From: Treponema sp.
Lineage (GTDB): Bacteria; Spirochaetota; Spirochaetia; Treponematales; Breznakiellaceae
Length of the DNA: 18,974 bases
Direction of reading: 5' to 3'
NCBI GenBank assembly: GCA_031266095.1
Contig: JAISBR010000001.1
Coordinates: 1 to 18,974 of the forward strand
Positions 1 to 10,026 of this stretch are shown here, in pieces. Both the position numbers and the translations under genes were made by a program. The notes under the pieces were generated by a model that was given only the letters and a program-made list of their open reading frames with translations, did no database searches and was not told the DNA's origin. Within the stretch, counting starts at the first letter, position 1. Each line of letters begins with the position of its first letter.

Positions 1-1182
1 GCGGAACTGAAGCGTATCTTTGAAAACATCGAAGTTGCCTGCGGTATGCCTGTACTCCAGCAGGGGGACAAACTTGTAGGCTGTTCTTTTGATATGGATG
101 CGGAAGTTATCCGGCTGCCCCTGGGGGTTTTCGGAATGATCGCCCCATTTAACTTTCCGGCGATGGTGCCGTTTTGGTTTCTTCCTTATGCTATCGCCAC
201 CGGAAATACTTTCATAGTCAAAGCCTCCAAGCAGGTTCCTTGTACCATGAATCTTATCACTGAATATATTGACAAGATAGGACTGCCTCCCGGAGTGTTT
301 ACCCTGTTGAACGGGGACAAAGTTATAGCCGACGCTTTTATGGAACATCCTCTTGTCCGGGGGGTTTCCCTGGTCGGTTCAACAAAGACCTGTTATGAAG
401 TGGCGAAAAAATGCGCCGCTAACGGCAAGCGTTTCCAGGCCATGGGGGGCGCCAAAAATCATCTTATTGTCATGCCTGATGCGCGGCTGGATAGTACTAT
501 CCGTAATATGATCACTTCCTGTTACGGATGCGCGGGTCAGCGCTGCATGGCCGCTTCGGTCATTGTATGCGTAGGTAACGATACTTACCGGAACATTTGC
601 GATAAATTCGTCGAGGCTTCCCAAAAAGTTATTGTTACCAACCCATTAGATCCCAAGGTGATCAATGAAGAGATGGTCATGGGACCGGTGATTTCAGCCA
701 GGTCCAGGCAGTTCATTCTGGACATGATCGATAAGGGCGTACAGGAAGGGGCAAAACTCCTCCTGGATGGCAGGGGGCTTACGGTTCCGGGTTATGAGAA
801 GGGGCATTTTGTAGGCTGTACGGTTTTTGTCGATGTAAAACCAGGTATGCAGATTCACCGTACCGAGATTTTTGGGCCTGTGGTATCCATCATGAAAGTA
901 AGCAATCTGGATGAAGCTGTTAAAATTATAAACAATCATGAATACGGTAACGGAGCTTCGATATACACCCAGAGCGGTTTTTACGCCCGAAAGTTTAAGC
1001 TGGAAACCAATGCCGGTATGCTTGGCGTCAATGTAGGCATTCCCGCGCCGGTAGCCTATCTGCCTTTCGGAGGCATGAAGAATTCCCAGATGGCGGATAT
1101 CAAGGCGCAGGGCAAGGCAATAATTAACTTCTACACCGAAGATAAAATTATTACCGAGCGATTTTGGGATGAAGAAGGCTGA
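1..1182 (+). CDS. Methylmalonate-semialdehyde dehydrogenase (CoA-acylating), 3' part only
   Basis: The frame is open from the first base, so the gene begins outside the window; the ATG at 46 is internal. The 393 visible residues match the aldehyde dehydrogenase superfamily, MmsA/IolA branch. These enzymes oxidise malonate or methylmalonate semialdehyde with NAD+ and CoA to an acyl-CoA and CO2 in the cytoplasm. Visible signs are APFNFPAMVPFW near residues 49-60 of the fragment, the MGGAKNH stretch typical of this branch, and the catalytic cysteine in AGQRCMA (codon 544-546). EIFGPV and a family-typical PFGGMKNS end follow. The family is usually near 485-500 residues, so roughly 100 N-terminal residues are missing. 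A 3-hydroxyacyl-CoA dehydrogenase follows 93 bp downstream, consistent with shared acyl-CoA, valine or inositol-type catabolism, but the real substrate cannot be read from the sequence. Confidence 0.9.
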   Translation, partial: AELKRIFENIEVACGMPVLQQGDKLVGCSFDMDAEVIRLPLGVFGMIAPFNFPAMVPFWFLPYAIATGNTFIVKASKQVPCTMNLITEYIDKIGLPPGVFTLLNGDKVIADAFMEHPLVRGVSLVGSTKTCYEVAKKCAANGKRFQAMGGAKNHLIVMPDARLDSTIRNMITSCYGCAGQRCMAASVIVCVGNDTYRNICDKFVEASQKVIVTNPLDPKVINEEMVMGPVISARSRQFILDMIDKGVQEGAKLLLDGRGLTVPGYEKGHFVGCTVFVDVKPGMQIHRTEIFGPVVSIMKVSNLDEAVKIINNHEYGNGASIYTQSGFYARKFKLETNAGMLGVNVGIPAPVAYLPFGGMKNSQMADIKAQGKAIINFYTEDKIITERFWDEEG

Positions 1183-1275
1183 CAGCTTTTCGCGCTTGTG
1201 GATTTTTATACGGTTTATGTACGAAGCGCGGCAAACTGCCAGGATTGGGCGGTATAATCCGCGGAGGGTAAAATT

Positions 1276-2217
1276 GTGAAATCATTGGATCTGAAAATCG
1301 GCATAATCGGTATGGGCGCAATCGGGTCAAGCCTGGCTGCCCTTTTTACCGGCAATGGGTATGAGACTTCAGTGACGGACATACGGCCCGAAGCGGATTT
1401 CTACTGCGCCTATGACGCAATATACGCTGATTTGGAACAAAGGGGCCTTATAACCGGAAAGCAGCGGGAAATATGCCGTAAACTCGTATCTTATTCGACG
1501 GATTATGCGATTCTCGCCGACGCCGATTTTGTTATTGAGTGTATTTTTGAGAACCTTGAAGAAAAACATCGGGTGTATGAAAAGCTGGAAAATGTTTGTA
1601 ATAAGCTCCGGGTTCTCGCTTCATCTACTTCGGTTATTATGCCTGAGGATTTGCAGAAAGGTGTAAAAAATTTGTACGGAAAGGTATTGGTGGCGCATCC
1701 CTTTAATCCTCCTCATCTGGTGCCTTTCCTGGAAATAGTCAAGGCTCCGGACACCGAACAAGAGGCGGTGGATCTGACCAGGGAATTTTTTGTGTCCTGC
1801 GGCCGTATGGTCTGCCTTATGAAAAAAAGCGCGCCGGGCTTTATCGCCAACCGTCTGCATCATGCGCTGCTTAGGGAGGCAATTTATATAGTAGAACAGG
1901 GGTTGGCCGATCCGGAAGAAATAGAGCGGGCCATGACCTATAGTTTTATCCCCCGTTATAGCTCTATCGGTATTTTTGAACACCACGATGCCTTTTCAAT
2001 GGATCAGCTGCAAAATTTGCAGAATTATCTTTACCCCTATTTAGACGGATCAAAAGGAGCGCCGGACCTGGTTGTCAATAAGGTAAAAGCCGGTGAGTTA
2101 GGGATGAAAACCGGGAAGGGTTTTTATAGCTGGGACGAGAAAAGCATAGCGGACTTCAGGGGAAGGGCTGCCGAACCGTACTGGCGGTTCTTCAACTGGA
2201 ATTTGCCCTCAGGGTAA
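1276..2217 (+). CDS. 3-hydroxyacyl-CoA dehydrogenase family protein
   Basis: A 313-residue NAD-dependent cytoplasmic dehydrogenase. A Rossmann motif GMGAIG lies at residues 12-17. The HPFNPP signature carries the presumed catalytic His141, and Glu153 in FLEIV completes the His-Glu dyad of the family. The C-terminal helical domain begins near SAPGFIANRL and ends with GKGFYSW. The length matches single-domain enzymes such as 3-hydroxybutyryl-CoA dehydrogenase and lambda-crystallin/L-gulonate 3-dehydrogenase, so the substrate is uncertain. The start is GTG, chosen because GGAGGG at 1263-1268 is well spaced before it. It follows the aldehyde dehydrogenase gene by 93 bp on the same strand, so the two may be co-transcribed. 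Its last codons border decayed insertion-sequence DNA, so the extreme C-terminus may not be ancestral. Confidence 0.85.
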   Translation: MKSLDLKIGIIGMGAIGSSLAALFTGNGYETSVTDIRPEADFYCAYDAIYADLEQRGLITGKQREICRKLVSYSTDYAILADADFVIECIFENLEEKHRVYEKLENVCNKLRVLASSTSVIMPEDLQKGVKNLYGKVLVAHPFNPPHLVPFLEIVKAPDTEQEAVDLTREFFVSCGRMVCLMKKSAPGFIANRLHHALLREAIYIVEQGLADPEEIERAMTYSFIPRYSSIGIFEHHDAFSMDQLQNLQNYLYPYLDGSKGAPDLVVNKVKAGELGMKTGKGFYSWDEKSIADFRGRAAEPYWRFFNWNLPSG

Positions 2218-2254
2218 GTTTTTCCAGTTCTTTTTGGGTCATCTTGTATCTCAT
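2192..2254 (-). other. Short antisense reading frame, possible N-terminal stub of a mobile-element protein
   Basis: On the minus strand an ATG at 2254 opens a 20-codon frame beginning MRYKMTQKELEKLT and ending in TGA at 2192. GGAG lies just upstream but very close to the ATG. The opening is helical and resembles the start of DNA-binding transposase proteins. It overlaps the last codons of the upstream dehydrogenase gene and lies beside the ISAs1 fragment. It is too short to assign and may be chance. Confidence 0.2.
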
Positions 2255-2286
2255 GTCTCCTCATAAGCCAGAGGGAGTGCAATATT

Positions 2287-2537
2287 CCCTCGTTATATGG
2301 AGCAGAGAAATCAAGCCCTTCAAAATATTTTTTCACGTCCTCATGCAGACTTCCGCAGACTGACAGTCCGAGTTCCCCTTCAGCGAAAACAGATAATCCG
2401 CCTGCTGCCCCACTATCTGCTCGGCTATCTTATGCTGACATCCCATCGCGTCAATGGTGACTATACGCCCCCCCTCCCCCCAACGCCAGTTTCTCCAATA
2501 ACGTCGGAATTGCCGTGATCTCATTACTCTTCTCTTC
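2287..2537 (-). pseudogene. ISAs1-family transposase fragment, frameshifted
   Basis: Three consecutive minus-strand segments in different frames read as one ISAs1-type DDE transposase. The first, about 2537-2475, gives [19 protein letters not shown]. The second, about 2472-2375, gives [19 protein letters not shown], later [10 protein letters not shown]; its TIDAMG includes the second catalytic Asp of the family. The third, about 2355-2287, gives [20 protein letters not shown]. The first shift lies in an expanded, once-interrupted G tract (C-rich on the plus strand at 2468-2481); the second lies near 2355-2375. An in-frame stop precedes the first segment. The N-terminal half and the C-terminal end are missing and no terminal inverted repeats were found. 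It is a dead relic of a formerly mobile element between the dehydrogenase gene and grpE. Confidence 0.75.
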
Positions 2538-2593
2538 TCAACAAATGAAGAATCCCTGATAAAAATTTCTTCGTTGATTTTGCCGGATTTTCC

Positions 2594-2622
2594 TTGACCC
2601 TTCGGGCGTATTTTAGTACTTT
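2594..2622 (+). promoter_or_regulatory. Putative sigma70-type promoter of grpE
   Basis: TTGACC at 2594-2599 and TACTTT at 2617-2622 are separated by 17 bp and lie about 40 bp before the grpE start. No CIRCE inverted repeat (TTAGCACTC-N9-GAGTGCTAA) is visible around it, so HrcA control is not supported here. Confidence 0.45.
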
Positions 2623-2660
2623 GTAAACAAGTGTGAAAAAAAATTGTTCAGGAAGAAGTA

Positions 2661-3389
2661 ATGTCAAGACATCATATCCAACGTGGACAAAAAAGCGCCG
2701 TTCCGGAGGATACCGGGGCCGGGCAGGCGGCAGAGTCCGCTGAAAGCGCCGGCGCCCTTAGCGGTGTGACCAGGGAGCCTGATTCCGCGGAAACCGTTTC
2801 AGCCGCCGCCGAATCAGCGGCGCAAACTCAGGAAGAACCGCCCGCCGTCCCTGCCCCGGAGGAACATATCCCTGAAGAGGAAAAGATCCCCGAAGCGGAA
2901 CATATCCTCGAATTGGAAGCTCAGTTGGCGGAAACCCGTGACCAGCTGCTGCGGAAGGCTGCGGATTTCGAGAACTTCCGCAAACGGATGAATCAGGAAA
3001 AACAAAACACCATTGATTTTGCCAACCAGAGCCTGCTTTTGGATATTATTCCGATAATCGACGACTTTGAGCGCGCCATCCAGTCGGCGGAAAGTTCCAG
3101 GGACTTTACCTCCCTGTTGGACGGCATTACCATGATCGAGAAGCGCCTCAGCGGCCAGTTGGAGAGCAAATGGAACCTCAAGCGCTTCATTTCCGCGGGT
3201 GAACCTTTTGACCCTAACCGGCACGAGGCCCTGATGATGGAAAAATCCCCGGATGTGACGGAGCCCGTGGTCCAGGAGGACTTCCTCAAGGGATACCTGC
3301 TGAAAGACCGGGTGATTCGGGCCGCGAAGGTAAAGGTGATTCTGCCGGAAAATCCGACGCAGGCGGCTGAAGAAGGCGGCGCGCGCTAA
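2661..3389 (+). CDS. grpE: GrpE, nucleotide exchange factor for DnaK
   Basis: A 242-residue cytoplasmic co-chaperone that drives ADP release from DnaK. The first 80 residues or so are low-complexity, rich in Ala, Glu and Pro, and acidic, as in many GrpE N-termini. The long coiled-coil helix runs from about residue 81, with LRKAADFENFRKRM as the hallmark, followed by LLDIIPIIDDFERAI. The C-terminal beta domain includes GEPFDPNRHEAL, then GYLLKDRVIRAAKVKV. AGGAAGAAG at 2650-2658 is the ribosome binding site. At 242 residues it is longer than the E. coli protein (about 197), mainly because of the N-terminal tail. It opens a grpE-dnaK-dnaJ cluster on one strand, the classical heat-shock arrangement, without hrcA next to it. 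Confidence 0.96.
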   Translation: MSRHHIQRGQKSAVPEDTGAGQAAESAESAGALSGVTREPDSAETVSAAAESAAQTQEEPPAVPAPEEHIPEEEKIPEAEHILELEAQLAETRDQLLRKAADFENFRKRMNQEKQNTIDFANQSLLLDIIPIIDDFERAIQSAESSRDFTSLLDGITMIEKRLSGQLESKWNLKRFISAGEPFDPNRHEALMMEKSPDVTEPVVQEDFLKGYLLKDRVIRAAKVKVILPENPTQAAEEGGAR

Positions 3390-3393
3390 AGTG

Positions 3394-3427
3394 TTCAGAG
3401 CCTAAAAATAAAGTTATATAATATAAT
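3394..3427 (+). promoter_or_regulatory. Possible internal promoter ahead of dnaK
   Basis: Two overlapping perfect TATAAT hexamers occur at 3417-3422 and 3422-3427. TTCAGA at 3394-3399 lies 17 bp before the first and could act as a weak -35. The block sits in the 56 bp between grpE and dnaK, and its AT-richness stands out from its surroundings. Confidence 0.45.
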
Positions 3428-3445
3428 TATGAAAGGAGTTGTAAA

Positions 3446-5380
<1,935 letters not shown>

Positions 5381-5415
5381 CCCACAGCCGCGTTTAAATT
5401 TAGAAAGAGGATATC

Positions 5416-6540
5416 TTGGCAAAGCGCGATTATTATGAAGTTCTCGGAGTGCAAAAAAACGCATCGAAAGATGATATAAAAAAGGCATACCGGAAACTCG
5501 CTATTCAGTATCACCCGGATAAGAACCCCGGAAATAAGGAAGCTGAGGAGAAGTTTAAGGAAGCTACCGAGGCCTATGAAGTGCTCGCCGACGACCAGAG
5601 AAAAGCCGCTTACGATCAGTTTGGCTTCGCGGGCGTTGAAGGTATGGGCGGCCAGCAGGATTATTCCCAGGTATTTCGGGGCTTTGAGGATATTTTTGGT
5701 GACTTTTCGGATATATTCGGCAGCTTCTTTGGCGGCAGCCGGGGCTTTCGGGGGGGGAGCGGCCAGGGAGGAGGTGCCCGGCAGGGCGCCAACCTCCGTT
5801 ACGATATTGAGATTCCCTTTAAGGACGCGGTGTTCGGTACTAAAGTTGAAATTCAATATTCCCGAAACGAATCCTGCACGGCCTGCCAAGGTACCGGGGC
5901 GGACAACGGGGCGGCGGGCAGAAAGATCTGTCCTACCTGCCAGGGATCGGGCCAGGTGCGGCACAGCCAGGGCTTTTTCTCGGTAGCTTCCCGCTGCCAT
6001 TCCTGCGGCGGCGAAGGCTACATCATTGAGCAGCCCTGCCGGGAATGCGGTGGTTCGGGGTTCCGGAAGAAGCGGCAAAAGATCATGGTTACCATCCCCG
6101 CGGGTGTGGAAAACGGCAGGCGGGTGGTTATCCCAAGACAGGGCGACACCGGGCCTAACGGCGGTCCTGCGGGGGATCTTTACGTGTTCATCAGGATCAA
6201 ACCCCACGAATACTTTGAGCGCCAGGACCTGGACCTCTACTGCGCGGCGCCTATCTCCGTAAGCCAAGCCGCCCTGGGCGCGGATATCCACGTTACCACC
6301 CTGGAAAACAAAACCATCAAGGTGAAGGTGCCCGCAGGCATACAAAGCGGCAAGATGCTCCGTATTCGGGACGAAGGAGTCCCTTCAGGCGGCCGCAGGG
6401 GCAATCTTTATATCAAACTCATAGTACGGGTACCGGAAAAACTATCCCGCCGGGGGAGAGAGCTTCTGGAAGAGCTTGCCAGGGTTGAGGGGCAGGACGA
6501 CAGCCCCCGGCCAATTCCCCTTTCGGTTCTGGGGGATTAG
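5416..6540 (+). CDS. dnaJ: DnaJ, Hsp40 co-chaperone
   Basis: A 374-residue co-chaperone that delivers unfolded proteins to DnaK and stimulates its ATPase. The J domain covers residues 1-70 with HPD at 33-35. A Gly/Phe-rich linker covers about 69-120. Four CxxCxGxG zinc-binding repeats have Cys154/157, 172/175, 194/197 and 208/211. The C-terminal substrate-binding beta domains follow. All key residues are intact, so this is a full type I DnaJ. The start codon is TTG; the choice is forced because [12 protein letters not shown] is the canonical N-terminus, and AGAAAGAGG at 5402-5410 precedes it. The rare start could lower its output relative to dnaK. Confidence 0.97.
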   Translation: MAKRDYYEVLGVQKNASKDDIKKAYRKLAIQYHPDKNPGNKEAEEKFKEATEAYEVLADDQRKAAYDQFGFAGVEGMGGQQDYSQVFRGFEDIFGDFSDIFGSFFGGSRGFRGGSGQGGGARQGANLRYDIEIPFKDAVFGTKVEIQYSRNESCTACQGTGADNGAAGRKICPTCQGSGQVRHSQGFFSVASRCHSCGGEGYIIEQPCRECGGSGFRKKRQKIMVTIPAGVENGRRVVIPRQGDTGPNGGPAGDLYVFIRIKPHEYFERQDLDLYCAAPISVSQAALGADIHVTTLENKTIKVKVPAGIQSGKMLRIRDEGVPSGGRRGNLYIKLIVRVPEKLSRRGRELLEELARVEGQDDSPRPIPLSVLGD

Positions 6541-6568
6541 TACGCTGACAAAGTTATATTTTAGTGAG

Positions 6569-6598
6569 GCTTTCCCAAAATTTCAGTTTTGGGAAAGC
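6569..6598. terminator. Perfect palindrome downstream of dnaJ, terminator or REP-like element
   Basis: GCTTTCCCAAAA at 6569-6580 and TTTTGGGAAAGC at 6587-6598 form a perfect 12-bp stem with the 6-nt loop TTTCAG, 28 bp after the dnaJ stop. No strong T run follows on the plus strand. The layout GAGGC-TTCC..AAAA-TTCAG-TTTT..GGAA-GC is shared with a second palindrome at 12020-12050, so this is probably a dispersed element serving as a terminator. Confidence 0.65.
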
Positions 6599-6620
6599 AA
6601 CCTTAAATTCCGCAGTTGTG

Positions 6621-6637
6621 TCGAACCGTTGGTTCGA
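6621..6637. repeat. Small palindrome in the intergenic region after dnaJ
   Basis: TCGAACC at 6621-6627 and GGTTCGA at 6631-6637 form a 7-bp perfect stem with loop GTT. Otherwise the 229-bp gap between dnaJ and the next gene shows only AT-rich DNA. A weak promoter candidate is TTGCTT at 6734-6739 with TATACA at 6755-6760 (15-bp spacer). Confidence 0.35.
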
Positions 6638-6769
6638 TTCGATTCCTTGTGGTTCATTTTTCCCATAATTTATGTGGTTTTACGCAGTTTATGACAGACA
6701 AAAGTTTATATGTGCCAGTTTTGGCTGAAAGAGTTGCTTTAATTTCATCTTTATTATACACTCGACTTA

Positions 6770-8167
6770 ATGGCTGATCCTGGTCCCGCCAATTATACCG
6801 ATGTTCTTTTGCAGCTCCTTCTCATACGGAAGGATTGGCTGGAAAAGTCTGAGCTGACCAAACTGAAAGAGGAACTGCGGATCTACCAAAGTTCATTCGC
6901 GGCGTTGTACAACGTCTTCCTCAAGCGAAAGCAGATAAGCGAGGATCCGTATAAACAGGAAACGAGGATCGGAGAACTGGAAGTACCCGAAACAGGCCCT
7001 CTCAACGAATCCAAGCGCATAGAGCAGATCTCCCTCAGACTCGCCGCTTACGATAGTCAGCTTGACTTCCTGGTCAATTTCTATCAGTTCGGGATTGACT
7101 TCCTTAATTTGGAACGGATAAAGCGTATCCTCGGCTTGGTACACTATATTGACTGGGTGCACCTCACGCCGGATTCTCAGTCGTTCAACACCAAGGTAGT
7201 GGCGGAAATTGTCTTCCAGTCAAAAATCGGCGTGGATCAAGTGACCCTCAGCATCATCGGCGAATCTTTGACTAAGCTCTCAAAAACCACCGCCACGGTG
7301 ACGGGTATCCTCAGAGACCTGTTCATTTACTACAAAGAAACCTACAAGCTCAATATACGGCAGGCCATCACCAAAAACATGTCCGCCGGGGAAGTCAATG
7401 CGGTGAATATCAAGCGGAAATTCGCATCGGCCCTGCCGGGTATTTCTTTCTATCCGGAATTCATCGATGAGCTTATTAAAGAGGATTATACGAAAGAGGG
7501 ACCGGCTATGCATGAGTCGATCCTTAAATTCCTCAGGCTGGCGGATGAAAAACCGAAGGCAGTCAAACCGACGGTGGATTTTAAGGCAACGCTGCTGGAA
7601 GGTATTCAGGTTATAGGCGGGTCAACTAACGCGCTGAACGAAATCACGGGTAAAATCGACGAGAACGAGTCCATCCTGTCAAACCGGAAAAAAAGTTTCT
7701 GGGAAAAGCTCCGGCTTGTTATCCGGCACATGATGAACAGTGAGCCTGAGGAAGTGATTTATGAGATACAGCACATGGACATTTCCAGGGGGGTGCCGGT
7801 TAAAGAGAAGATGAACTTCCACCAGTTTCGCGCGGATATGGACAAGAAGATTAGGATCCTCACCGGACTGGGCGGCCAGGGACCGGCGCTCTCGAAATTG
7901 AGTTCCATGACCGAAGAGCAAATTATCTCGTATCTGGAACGGGGTATACGGGAGGTACAGTCCCTCCACCGGACTCTCGGCGCGCTGGACGATTTTTTCA
8001 AAACCACTGTGGACAAAGAAGACCGGGAGCGTATAAAAGGGATCAAGCCCGAACTGGCCACTCTCAAGAACTCCATCGTAAGGGCCAACCAGCTTAGGCA
8101 TGAGTATAGCGCCCAAAAAGAAGAAGAAGAACAGCTGAGGCGGCTGGGAGTCAGCCCCACCGCCTGA
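6770..8167 (+). CDS. Conserved-looking hypothetical protein, largely helical, function unknown
   Basis: A 465-residue protein I do not recognise as any named domain family. It has no signal peptide and no convincing membrane helix, so it is probably cytoplasmic. Charged, amphipathic helix-like stretches run through most of its length, for example around SRLAAYDSQLDFLVNFYQFG-like residues 85-110. The C-terminus is a basic/acidic helix ending in QKEEEEQLRRLG, a plausible coiled coil. Only one ATG is possible, because an in-frame stop lies at 6740-6742, and no Shine-Dalgarno sequence precedes it. The next gene, a solute-binding lipoprotein, starts 14 bp after its stop, so the two are almost certainly co-transcribed. 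Codon use is like the neighbours, arguing against recent transfer. Scaffold or regulatory roles are guesses. Confidence 0.8.
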   Translation: MADPGPANYTDVLLQLLLIRKDWLEKSELTKLKEELRIYQSSFAALYNVFLKRKQISEDPYKQETRIGELEVPETGPLNESKRIEQISLRLAAYDSQLDFLVNFYQFGIDFLNLERIKRILGLVHYIDWVHLTPDSQSFNTKVVAEIVFQSKIGVDQVTLSIIGESLTKLSKTTATVTGILRDLFIYYKETYKLNIRQAITKNMSAGEVNAVNIKRKFASALPGISFYPEFIDELIKEDYTKEGPAMHESILKFLRLADEKPKAVKPTVDFKATLLEGIQVIGGSTNALNEITGKIDENESILSNRKKSFWEKLRLVIRHMMNSEPEEVIYEIQHMDISRGVPVKEKMNFHQFRADMDKKIRILTGLGGQGPALSKLSSMTEEQIISYLERGIREVQSLHRTLGALDDFFKTTVDKEDRERIKGIKPELATLKNSIVRANQLRHEYSAQKEEEEQLRRLGVSPTA

Positions 8168-8181
8168 GCAAGGACAACATT

Positions 8182-9957
8182 ATGAACCAATGTACTCTGC
8201 ACAAAATCGGTTTTTTCATCCTCATCCTGGCCTGCGTCTTGAGTCTCTGGGCTTGTAAGACCGCCGGGGAAGGGCTGCCGGAAGAGACGCCGCCGGAAGG
8301 GACGGCTCTCCCCTCCCGCCCCGCCGCGCCGGAACAAGCGCCGGACGCCGGGCCGTCCTTACCGGAATTCGCCGAAAGCCGGCCTGAAGTGGCTGTCCGT
8401 GACGAGCTTACCGTGGCCCTTTCCAAGAGTGAGGTGGAACTGGATTTCCGCAAATCATACCTGGCAAGTGAGGCCCAGCTTTTCACCGCTCTCTACGAGG
8501 GTCTTTTTTCCTATCACCCCTTCACCATGGAGCCGGTTCCGGCGGTGGCCGAGCGATGGGAACTTTCGGAGGACAAAAAACAGTGGACCTTCACTATCAG
8601 GCAGAACGCCAGATACGGGAACGGCGATCCGGTGCGGGCCGAGGATTTTCGCGCAGCCTGGCTATCTCTCTTGTCGCCGGGGCGGGAATCCCCTTACTCA
8701 AGCCTTTTTGATGTGATCGAGGGGGCCAGGGAATTCCGTACCGGCATTGAAAAGAACCCGGCCAGAGTCGGCGTAAGCGCTGCGGGAGAGAAGACCCTGA
8801 TAGTCAAACTCAACGCGCCCGCGGCGTTCTTTCCCTCTATGCTGTGTCATCATTCCTTCAGCCCTATCCACCCCTCAATGGTGAATAAAGAACGGTGGGC
8901 GCCGCCGGTTCCCGGTGAGGCCGCCGGTGCCTGGGAACCGCCGATTTCCAACGGCCCTTTCCGTATTACCGAGATGGATGAAGATACCATCGTGCTGGCC
9001 AAAACCGATCAATACTGGGACGCGCGGCGGGTTTCTTTTAATAGAATAATCCTCAAGTATATGGAAGACGGCGATGAGACGGCAAATCTCTGGAATTCCG
9101 GGCAGGCCCGCTGGATATCCGGAGAGGTTAATCTGGATGCGCTTACCGATCGCAGCGGCATTCAGGTTAACGCCATGTTCGCCACCCACTACTATTATAT
9201 CCGCTCCGCGGAAAAACCCTGGGATGATTATCGGATTCGCCGGGCCTTATCGCTGGTTCTGCCCTGGGACGAAATCCGGCAGGGGTATTTCCTGCCCGCC
9301 GCGACTCTGATCTTCCCCATCAGGGACTATCCTGAAATAGTGGGGCTGGCCGAACCCGATGTGGACGAGGCCTTACGGCTCCTGGCCGAGGCGGGTTACG
9401 CGGGCGGCTTGGGCCTGCCTGAACTGGTGATACGGCTCACCCCCTCGCAGGAAGCGGCCCGCATCGGCGGCATAATGGCCCAGACCTGGAAGGAGCGGCT
9501 CGGGGTGCCGGTCAGGGTAGAGGTGATCCCCTATAACCAATATTTCCAGTCCATGAAAGGCTCAGGCTATATTGTGGGCTCCTCTACCTGGATTGGTGAT
9601 TTTGCGGATCCTTACACTTTCCTGCAAATGTGGCGGCGGGATTCCAATCTGAATGACGCCCGCCACAACGACGAGGATTACGAGAAACTGATGGAAAAAT
9701 CTATGCTGGAAGAAGGGGAAACCCGGCTTGCCACACTGGCGGAAGCGGAAAAACTCCTCCTTGACCGGGGCTCGGTACTGCCTATTTCTTACAGTCCGGC
9801 GATCAACGTGGTGGACACCAATGAGCTTGACGGCTGGTACCCCAACGCCCTGGATATACACCCCTTCAAGTATCTCACCTTCAAGGCCTTCCGCCCCCTG
9901 CCGGGTGTAGTATACGCAAATGACCAGACGGTTGATCCGCTTAAAGTCCGCGGTTGA
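8182..9957 (+). CDS. Peptide-type ABC transporter substrate-binding lipoprotein
   Basis: A 591-residue extracytoplasmic solute-binding protein of the SBP_bac_5/OppA family. A hydrophobic signal segment spans about residues 9-24 and ends in the lipobox SLWAC, so Cys25 should be lipidated and the protein anchored facing the periplasm. A Pro/Glu/Ala-rich linker at about 28-70 precedes the binding domain. Family features include LYEGLFSYHPFTMEPVPAVA followed by WELSEDKKQWTFTIR, GDPVRAEDF, and NGPFRI. ADPYTFLQMW occurs further on. The substrate could be oligopeptides, but this family also binds other ligands. AAGGA sits about 10 bases before the ATG. No permease or ATPase genes lie nearby; instead the gene is paired with the 465-residue unknown 14 bp upstream, so the transporter core must be encoded elsewhere or the protein acts as a sensor. 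Confidence 0.92.
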   Translation: MNQCTLHKIGFFILILACVLSLWACKTAGEGLPEETPPEGTALPSRPAAPEQAPDAGPSLPEFAESRPEVAVRDELTVALSKSEVELDFRKSYLASEAQLFTALYEGLFSYHPFTMEPVPAVAERWELSEDKKQWTFTIRQNARYGNGDPVRAEDFRAAWLSLLSPGRESPYSSLFDVIEGAREFRTGIEKNPARVGVSAAGEKTLIVKLNAPAAFFPSMLCHHSFSPIHPSMVNKERWAPPVPGEAAGAWEPPISNGPFRITEMDEDTIVLAKTDQYWDARRVSFNRIILKYMEDGDETANLWNSGQARWISGEVNLDALTDRSGIQVNAMFATHYYYIRSAEKPWDDYRIRRALSLVLPWDEIRQGYFLPAATLIFPIRDYPEIVGLAEPDVDEALRLLAEAGYAGGLGLPELVIRLTPSQEAARIGGIMAQTWKERLGVPVRVEVIPYNQYFQSMKGSGYIVGSSTWIGDFADPYTFLQMWRRDSNLNDARHNDEDYEKLMEKSMLEEGETRLATLAEAEKLLLDRGSVLPISYSPAINVVDTNELDGWYPNALDIHPFKYLTFKAFRPLPGVVYANDQTVDPLKVRG

Positions 9958-9975
9958 TTCGCAGCAGGGTCCATA

Positions 9976-10026
9976 CCCCGCCGGACCGCAGGTTCGGGCT
10001 CTGTACGGCGGGGTTCTTCATTTTTG
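9976..10026 (+). terminator. GC-rich terminator after the substrate-binding lipoprotein gene
   Basis: CCCCGCCG at 9976-9983 pairs with CGGCGGGG at 10006-10013 across a 22-nt loop, followed by a T-rich stretch ending in TTTTT near 10025. It lies 18 bp after the lipoprotein stop and between convergent genes, so it may end transcription from the left. The U-rich part overlaps the end of the glycosidase gene. Confidence 0.55.

Noticed and set aside
1191..1230. Terminator after the semialdehyde dehydrogenase gene (CGCGCTT / AAGCGCG)
   Set aside because: The stem is only 7 bp with a 26-nt loop and no T run follows, so it is not a convincing terminator.
2540..2660. CIRCE heat-shock operator upstream of grpE
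   Set aside because: No TTAGCACTC / GAGTGCTAA inverted repeat, even allowing mismatches, is visible.
6615..6650. tRNA-like GGTTCGATTC (T-loop-like) after dnaJ
   Set aside because: No acceptor stem, anticodon arm or D arm can be folded around it; only a small palindrome is present.
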